A DNA stretch of 64,000 bases, taken from contig JAQGDQ010001005.1 of NCBI GenBank assembly GCA_030141605.1, forward strand, positions 1 to 64,000. Direction: 5' to 3'. The notes beneath the pieces were generated by a model. The model was not told where the DNA came from, made no database searches, and worked only from the letters and a program-made list of their open reading frames with translations. The position numbers and the translations under genes were made by a program. This DNA is from Tubiluchus corallicola (lineage: Eukaryota; Priapulida; Priapulimorpha; Priapulimorphida; Tubiluchidae). Of this stretch, positions 56,900 through 64,000 are shown piece by piece; position 1 is the first letter of the stretch; the number at the start of each line of letters is the position of its first letter.

Positions 56900-59800
56900 G
56901 TAAGTTAGAACCGAGGTACACATTATAATTTTGATACACTTGTGCTCCTTGCAACCAGGAGTCAACTGCAAAAGCTACAAAGAAATTTTAGCAACAACCT
57001 AAATGTTCAGCGTTAAAATTTGTTTCATTTGTCAATAATATTGTCAAATAGGGGAACTCGACAGACAGGTCTACTTGTAAATAGATGCGATTTTACAAGC
57101 TTATATGGTTGCATGACCTGTAATAGAAGTAACAATCTTTTTACTACCTGTAACATTCAACAGCTGTCACTGCTAGTAAAACTTTAGCACAGATGAACAG
57201 AGAAATGGGTATAGAAGCATTAAGCGGTAAGCCTCAGTAGCAAAATTACCTATAAAACCCATCACACAGAATTATCCATGCATTATATGATAAAACTTAA
57301 CCTCGTAAAGTTGAAAGTGTAGTTTTTGCAGGAATGCTTATTATGGGAGTGCTCCTTCGGAACGTTCCTGGTATTGATATAGCAAAATACTTGGATAGAT
57401 CATTATCTGCTGTCTTAAGGTAATTACTTGATTCCTTATTAATTATGATATGGACTCACAATGTTTTTAGCAGTTTTTTTGTATTGATTTTTTTAAAGTT
57501 GATCGCTACTGTTTTCTTAGCTAGTATATATTATTTGATTTAAGTTTGCATCTATCACCTGATTATAAATTAATTTACAGGTGACATTGCACTGCTGAGA
57601 CAAATTTAAAATATTTAATGTAACTGATGTGCAAGATAGTGACTTATTTACATTCATATTTAAATACGTTATAAACACATTTCCAGTATGTCACATTTCC
57701 AATATTTCAGAAATGTAGCTCTTGTTGTCATTCTTATACGTGCTGGCTTGGGACTGGATCCTTCGGCCTTGAAGCGTCTAGCATTTGTGTGCGTGAGATT
57801 AGCTTTTATACCTTGCATATTTGAGTGCATAATTGTTGCTACGATGTCCCATATTTTGCTGGACTTTCCTTGGGACTGGGGATTTTTACTAGGGTAAGTG
57901 TGTGCCCTAATTTTGTGTAATAAGCTGGTATAATGCCACGGCTTGAGCTCGATGCACTAACTGTTAATTTCATAATCTTGCCAATTTTAATATCCTTGTC
58001 TGCATAATTTCTGTCTTTAATTTGTAAGTCTTTTTCACTCTTTTTCAGGTTTGTGTTGGCAGCTGTCTCACCTGCTGTGGTTGTATCTAGTCTGATTGGG
58101 ATTCAGGAAAGGGGCTTAGGAGTCATAAAGGGGATACCTACTTTAGTCATAGCAGCGGCTAGCATCGATGATGTGTTAGCTATCAGTGGTTTTAGCGTTG
58201 TACTCAGTATTACTTTTGCTACTGGTAAGAATGCAGCTGTAAGTTACGTGAATGTGAGGTAGTCAAGCTTTTGTGCAGACTTTTACTTGCTGTAAACAGA
58301 AAATACTAGTACAGTAGGTGCCACCTAATAGATTCATTTTCGGACAGAAGTGTTTGACCCAATTAACCGACCGAGTCAGTTAGCCGAAGTATTTAGTATA
58401 GTACTTCTATACAAGTTTGATTGGTTAAATAAAAAAAGAAAAAAATTGCATAAATCTGATTGAAAATTACCATATTTCATGCAAGGTTGATTGTTTCATT
58501 TCTTCATGAAGAAGTTTGTTTATGAAATTCTCATAGTGATGAAAATGTTGAAAATCTGTTACTGTATGCTCCATACATTCACACAAAACTCCTGTAGTCA
58601 CCTAGTGCTTGAGCTGCAGTTGGTGATGACCTTGTTTCCCCTGTGAAAAGCACCAGGAGATTGCAAACTGCTAGGCAAGTGATTAGCTTCCAGAAACAAC
58701 GAGGTTAACTACAGCAGACCAATTCAAATTCAAAGCAAAACCGCTACGCTTTAGAACATATTAACGCATATGATAAACGTACTGTGCCTGCTTACAAAGC
58801 AGCACTTGACATGATTGTTTCTATGTACATTATGGTGCACAAAGTCGATGTAAAGATGACGTAAAAGCAGTAAAAACTCTTTGGGCTCACTCAAGTGTCT
58901 TTTTTTAAGTACGTGAAGGAAAAATATTGAGTCAATTATGCGGAGTTATTTGAGTCAATTACCTACAGTTTTTATATACATTTGAATAGGAGCAGCCCAT
59001 TCCAGGTATTTTTGAATCAATTAAGAGATTAAGTCTATTAACTGTGAGTCTAATAAATGGCGCCTACTGTGTGTATCTTTGTTGATCTAACCACAAACCT
59101 TGAGGGACCTGAGAAAAAAGTACAGAAAACGGTAGAGTTGAAGTTAATAACTGTACGTTACAGATGAGCATTGTGTAACAGACTTATTACTCCACTGTTC
59201 CTAGTTGATTTCACTAATATTCTAGGTGGTTTGGTGTGGACAATTTTCAGAGGTCCGTTAGAAATGATAGTGGGAATTGCGTTTGGTTTGTTGGCTGGTT
59301 TTATTACTTGGTACCTTCCAGAAGCAACTGCAGTGAGTTATAATGTTTACTAGTCTTACGTAATAACCCTTGCAAGTAAGCGTTAAAGTTTAAAATAAAA
59401 GATGAAGACTGGAATTATGACTACCATAAATTACAATTTACAAGGATGCGATGAAATGCGTTGAACTCATACGAATGCTTAGAGCACAAGAAAACCCTCT
59501 GCTTACATAAACTGATTTTTGTTTATCAATAAATACTGGTTTTTTGCATACAGGTCTTGCATCACTGTATAAAACTTATAAATTTAAACTCTCGCAATGA
59601 CAGTTAGATGCAGCCATTTTGACGACAAGTCATTGGAAACACGTTTAGATAACAATGAGTAAAGTTTGAAAAAATAATCAGCGCATTGGTAGCGCACATG
59701 TCACTAACTGAGTAAAATTTTAAACTACCGTATCTTGTCAGCAAGATTAAAAATACGTTTTCTGGTTAGTGAGTGGTGCACCCTGGAGTGTGAGTCAGCG

Positions 59801-62800
59801 ACATTTTACCAATTGGTGAAAACATTTTAAATAATTAATAATTTTCTTTTCTAGTTACATAAGTCTTTCAAGCAGGTGAAGAAAATGTTAAGTAATATAA
59901 CTTTGCATGGAAATTTTTTAGGGACATAATTTAACATTTTTTTCTCCCCTGATTTACGTTGTGCATATGTGACGTCATGTAATTGCGCGGTCGGAACAGT
60001 ATTGCGGGAGATTTAAAATTAAAACAAAGAAAACATCGTTTCAATGCGAGTACGATATACGCATAAAATTTCTGTAAAGTAATATAATTTTTCAAGACGA
60101 TTTTTCTGAAACCTACTTCAGGTACCTCTTTTCTTATCCTTTAATTCAATTGCACTCATTACATGAATAAATCCGGATTAATATCAGATCAATGGGCTTT
60201 TTCAGCAAAGCAATGACTCTTGTGTTTCGAGATAATAGTTTACTAATTCCTTATCAGAATCTGACTGGAAGCACTAAACTACTTTTGCAGTGAATTTTGT
60301 AAACTTAATATAAAAATAAATTTGTTAAGCTTGTGTATTTGAAAGAAGTCTTTTGTGCGTTTTTTCTAGAAGTAAAACAAGGGTGTGCAAATTATCTGAC
60401 TAGCCGGGCCACATTAAACTTTCCCGCAATTCCTGCGGGCCACAGGCAGTTTGATCAAGGAGCCAAGTACAAAAAGGCCTAATAACGATTTTTTTGCATC
60501 CGACCTGCGTACATAATTACTACTACACTCAAGAAACTATTTTAGAAGTTATTAAAATTTATATTACAAACCATATATTTCTACTTTCGGGACAGATAGT
60601 GGTAATTTCATTACAATGCATATTAGTAATGTATATCACACAGTCTGTGTAGTACAGTGACATTAATGACCTTACAGTGTCTTGTAAGGGTTAATGGCAT
60701 CCAATCTAGTAGAAAAACTACCCGCACTATCTTTGGGATCGTGGCACGGACTTCAGCTGGATACACTCAATTAATCGCCTGGGCCGCACTTTCATTAAGT
60801 TGACAAATCTCTTCGCGGGCCGCACATAGTCTCTCGGTCGGCCACAAGTGGCCCGCGGGCCGCAATTTGCACACCCCTGCTATACACCACTCGACTTTGT
60901 GTTCGTGTTGCTAAATAAAACATGTCTTTATAACGTTGACTTGGATATAATTAATGTTGCATGGTTGTGGTAAATTCAACATAAATTATTGCAGGATACT
61001 GTAGTGCTGCAGAGGTTTGTGCTGCTTTTCGGAGGTGGCTTGTTTTCCGTGTTCGGCAGCAAAGCGGTGGAGTTTTCCGGAGCTGGAGCATTGGGATGCC
61101 TCACAATGACGTTTGTGTCAGCGTATAGCTGGAGAATAAATGGTTGGTCAGACGACAAGGTAATAGTTAAAAAAACTTAGAAGAAACATTGTTCAATAAG
61201 CTTTTTCACAGTTTTGTTGTGCGCACTGTAGGTCAAAGGTCAAGTGTACCACAGCAACACGTCTTAATTATAACTGTTGTGTGGCATGTGGGTAAAGCAA
61301 AGCTGTCTGATTCTTTAGCTCAGTAACGTCAGTTGTTTTACGTGGGCTTTACTTAATTATGCTTTAGTTTGTGCATAGAGTATTTAGTAGGAAGATATTG
61401 CTGGAGAACAAGAAAAATTGAACGAGGTAAGATTCTAGCTAGCTGTTAAAACTGTTACTATTACAACAGCATGGGCTGCGAGGCGCTGTCAAGTGTACAC
61501 AAATGCGTTGTCTGGTACACTTAACCTTTGACCTTTTCATGATCATCATCGATCGCTGGAACTGTGAAAAGGCTTATTATAATGCAAAATAAATTGCAGA
61601 AATGAATTGCTTGTACAAATCACAACTAATATTCGAATGTCAATATTGTAGCATCCATAGCATAGGTAACTACCCAGTCATATAATTGTCAGTTAAATAT
61701 ATTTTTAATTATTTTAATTATTGATTTTCTTTATCACATTCACTGTGTCAGCACTGATGTTCACTGTTAATGTTAATATTTTCTTTATGTTAACCGAATA
61801 AGAAGCTTTGCAAAACCAAATTCTTGCTAGTTGTGCAATACATGATGTTTATGAGTTCCTGTCAGCAAACTGTAGTAGATTTAAATGTCCATGAACACAG
61901 TGATTGCTGGTTTTGCCCAAAAAGCGAAACCACAATGGGCACCATGTTTTTATGCAAATTGTACAATCTGTTTTATGGCATTTCAATGGACATCATGTTG
62001 TATAATAGAAAATGTGCATTCAGTTGGCTAGCAATCTTTCTGTTTGCATAGCATTTAAAACTAGGACAAAATGTCTTCATGTATTTTTATTATTTTTATG
62101 GTTTTTTATCTCCGTAAGAAATTGAGATGAATATTTATGACCCGCATGAATCATGATTTTCAAATACAGCGGGTTAATTTAAAGATTTCTCGTTTTATCA
62201 TTTGTTAGTCAATGGTTGATTGTATTGTATTGCACACTAGGTTTTGTACTTAATTTACGTGTTACATGGTGATTGTGCCCGGATATGAAGAAACCCAATA
62301 TAGTTCCACATAACTACTGCGATACCACCACTTTCTATCTTCTGTAATCTGTGATGTCAATGTTTTCAGTACTTGTGGAATATGCATTATGCAAACATAC
62401 CACATAGTGTATCGTGGACTGTATTATTAATGTAATTACTATAATGTAATTGCTATTTCAGAATCCAGTAGCTGACATTATGACGGTACTATGGGTGGTC
62501 TTCCAGCCGACGTTGTTCGGTCTTATTGGTGCAGAAATTGATGTAACAGTAATCGAACTTCATACAATAGGCACGTAAATCGTATAGTTGTAATTTTCTG
62601 CCACAGTGCTGTAACTTTGGTTTTTTGTTTGTCATGATCTAGATTGTATTATTAAGTTGTTACTGCATTTTTATGTCATTTTTGTTTTTAACAGAAAGGA
62701 CTTGTAAAAGTCGAGTTAAAGTTGTTTTAAATATGTTCTCCAAGTGTGAAAAAGCATTGCAAGTTTGTTGCAGTATGAATAGATGAAATGAGTAATAGTT

Positions 62801-63114
62801 GCATGCACGTGGTTTTGTCGTCTTTGCTGAATGTTTGGCTGCCAGTCTCCCATCAATAGCCTTGTCAGCTATGTAACCACTAACCACAGTTAGCCAATCA
62901 GCTTACTTACCACCAAGCGAACTAGTTAATAAGTTGAAAATTCTTTTGTAAATTTTAATTAAAATTGTCTACTGCAGGGATGGGTACAGCTGTGCTATTC
63001 ATTGGCCTGATTGGTAGGGTGATTGCTTCTGTCGTTTCTGTGTCTTTTGGTGGACTAAATTGGAAAGAAAAACTTTTCCTGGCTTTTGCATGGCTTCCAA
63101 AAGCAACAGTACAG
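56305..63114 (+). CDS. SLC9B2: Sodium/hydrogen exchanger 9B-like antiporter (NHA), 3' end off window
   Basis: Eight exons join in frame: 56305-56899, 57332-57419, 57711-57893, 58049-58224, 59226-59332, 60995-61159, 62462-62570 and 62978-63114, giving 520 residues so far. SLC9B (NHA1/NHA2) proteins exchange Na+ or Li+ for H+ across plasma, endosomal or mitochondrial membranes. Seen: a long polar, Arg/Ser-rich N-terminus (about 135 residues), the CPPVDRVARS entry to the first helix, ILIRAGLGLDPSALKRL, GFVLAAVSPAVVV, ASIDDVLAISGFSVV with the paired ion-binding aspartates, FQPTLFGLIGAEID, a conserved Arg in GLIGRVIAS and WLPKATVQ with the conserved Lys. About 70-80 C-terminal residues are expected beyond 64000. 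The 9B2 rather than 9B1 assignment is not resolved. The seventh intron appears to be GC-AG. Confidence 0.94.
57332..57419 (+). CDS. SLC9B2: NHA exon 2
   Basis: GMLIMGVLLRNVPGIDIAKY, then LDRSLSAVL; phase 1 to 2; acceptor TTTTTGCAG. Confidence 0.92.
57711..57893 (+). CDS. SLC9B2: NHA exon 3
   Basis: NVALVVILIRAGLGLDPSAL, then KRLAFVCVRLAFIPCIFE and DFPWDWGFLL; phase 2 to 2. Confidence 0.95.
58049..58224 (+). CDS. SLC9B2: NHA exon 4: ion-binding aspartates
   Basis: FVLAAVSPAVVVSSLIGIQE, then GVIKGIPTLVIAAASIDDVL and AISGFSVVLSITFAT. The adjacent Asp-Asp pair is the expected cation/proton binding site. Confidence 0.96.
58312..59069. mobile_element. Tc1/mariner-type (Tigger-like) MITE
   Basis: After TA, CAGTAGGTGCCACCTAATAG; the right end TAATAAATGGCGCCTACTG is inverted to it. 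Further inverted matches inside: GACCCAATTAACC/GAATCAATTAAG. Intron 4 of the antiporter gene. No intact frame. Confidence 0.65.
59226..59332 (+). CDS. SLC9B2: NHA exon 5
   Basis: GLVWTIFRGPLEMIVGIAFG, then LLAGFITWYLPEATA; the acceptor TTCTAG at 59220-59225 restores the phase and family spacing; donor GCA|GTGAGT. Confidence 0.9.
60378..60879. mobile_element. hAT-type MITE, family C copy 4
   Basis: Left end CAAGGGTGTGCAAATT, right end AATTTGCACACCCCTG. The interior is nearly the same as 37120-37620, but the flanking 8-mers (aagtaaaa, ctatacac) do not match, so one side may be rearranged. Antiporter intron 5. Confidence 0.8.
60995..61159 (+). CDS. SLC9B2: NHA exon 6
   Basis: DTVVLQRFVLLFGGGLFSVF, then EFSGAGALGCLTMTFVSAYS and NGWSDDK; phase 0 at both ends. 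Confidence 0.93.
61193..61579. mobile_element. Inverted-repeat MITE (GGTCAAAGGTTAAGT), copy 2
   Basis: Outer pair AATAAGCTTTTTCACAGTT / AACTGTGAAAAGGCTTATT and inner pair GGTCAAAGGTCAAGTGTACC / GGTACACTTAACCTTTGACC. Similar to 16821-17198. Antiporter intron 6. Confidence 0.75.
61580..62461. other. Antiporter intron 6, rest, nothing recognised
   Basis: AT-rich; short open frames only. Confidence 0.5.
62462..62570 (+). CDS. SLC9B2: NHA exon 7 (GC donor)
   Basis: NPVADIMTVLWVVFQPTLFG, then LIGAEIDVTVIELHTI and the first base of a Gly codon. The only donor giving the right phase and gap-free family spacing is ATAG|GCACGT. Confidence 0.85.
62978..63114 (+). CDS. SLC9B2: NHA exon 8 (last in window)
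   Basis: MGTAVLFIGLIGRVIASVVS, then VSFGGLNWKEKLFLAFAWLP and KATVQ; acceptor CTACTGCAG, donor CAG|GTTTGT. The next exon is outside the window. Confidence 0.93.
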
Positions 63115-64000
63115 GTTTGTATGAATTTAATAGAACTACAACTGAATCTGATTTCAGTCTACTTTAACACTTAAAAGATGCGCATTCAAAAATATGGATT
63201 TCTCTAACGGCTATGCAAAAATACACACTTTTTAAGTGTTTGTACATTTTTTGGAAATGCTCTAAATGTATAAACTTTATATCATGTTGCAGATTCTTTC
63301 TAGCCGTACAAATCCCATCATAGTGTATTGATATTGCTTGCTAGCTGTGTGCACAATTCCCTATATGGTATTCTAAATTGTAGGTAAAAAAATCAGATTT
63401 ACAAAAAACATAAACAAAATTCATGGAACCCAGCTTTGAAGTTTCAGCTAATTTCTCTGCTGCATTTAAACAACTAGTGTAGTAGCTAGTTGCAAAAATA
63501 AGAAAAGCAAAATACATTTTGTGGAATTTGGCTACCAGCTGTATTTTTTAGAGTAAACAAGAAATGGACATATTACAAAAAATTATACTACACCTCTATT
63601 AATTTTCTTTAAATACAGGATATCCTTTCACCTCGGTTGTTTGTGTGCCTCTAAACGTGAGGAAAGACCTGTTCCGTCAATTTTCTTGGCCGTCGGGTCT
63701 TTCCCAACGAGTTATTTCCTGCCTTTGATTTTATACCAGGCCTATTGATTAAACAATTATACGGTTAATGATGTGATAAGACAGATTTCCTATATACATA
63801 CTTGTACAATAAATCTACAGTACTCTTTCTTTAAGTACTTCGTATAGTTATTTATACAGAGCAAATATTAATTTGCCTACTTCAGAAATGAGTTTCCGAC
63901 ATGTGTAAAATCATTCTCTAGTTTGATACTATCATTTTGTAAACTTTTGGAAAGATTTAGGAAACACTTTCACTTTCTTTGTGTTTAACAGTAGATTCTC
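63115..64000. other. Antiporter intron 8, to the window edge
   Basis: No exon recognised. A small inverted pair GAGGAAAGACC / GGTCTTTCCC lies at 63658-63700 and may be a retroposon or hairpin piece of unknown kind. Confidence 0.4.

Noticed and set aside
56273-56954. Antisense frames over antiporter exon 1
   Set aside because: Shadows; the plus strand carries the recognised NHA protein.

Overview
The window is nuclear DNA from a multicellular animal. It is AT-rich, with three genes of the metazoan type split by GT-AG introns and a dense load of small non-autonomous DNA transposons, tandem satellites and SINE/LINE pieces. Intron sizes (about 0.3-6.7 kb), the repeat content and the protein sequences suggest an invertebrate or non-vertebrate deuterostome, probably marine; I cannot fix the phylum from sequence alone.

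Layout. 1-4862: intergenic or first-intron DNA made of mobile-element pieces, including a Tigger/pogo relic with a transposase C-terminus and an (AATG/AACG)n microsatellite. 4863-15545 (+): a secreted/membrane ZP-domain protein in at least five exons (Gly-rich region, ZP domain, furin-type site, membrane anchor); its signal-peptide exon lies upstream and was not found. 15546-21212: no gene seen; a 62-bp satellite and small inverted-repeat elements. 21213-50262 (-): a complete 17-coding-exon long-chain acyl-CoA synthetase, 683 aa, in which every exon phase closes. Its introns hold most of the repeats, among them a 72-bp hairpin satellite with a three-unit higher-order period, a 57-bp satellite open in both strands, a tRNA-derived SINE and a LINE relic. 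50263-56304: spacer between divergent genes, with a piggyBac-like element, a 5S-rRNA-like SINE piece and two long inverted-repeat elements. 56305-63114 and beyond (+): eight exons of a SLC9B/NHA-type sodium/proton antiporter that runs off the right edge; one of its introns fits only as GC-AG.

The three genes are unrelated single-copy-looking metazoan genes: extracellular matrix or cuticle (ZP), lipid activation (ACSL) and ion transport (NHA). There is no operon-like logic. No new defence or biosynthetic system is visible. The points most worth a second look are the partial exon duplication with an in-frame stop in ACSL, the GC-AG intron in the antiporter, the structured satellites, and several families of MITEs whose target-site duplications can be read directly.
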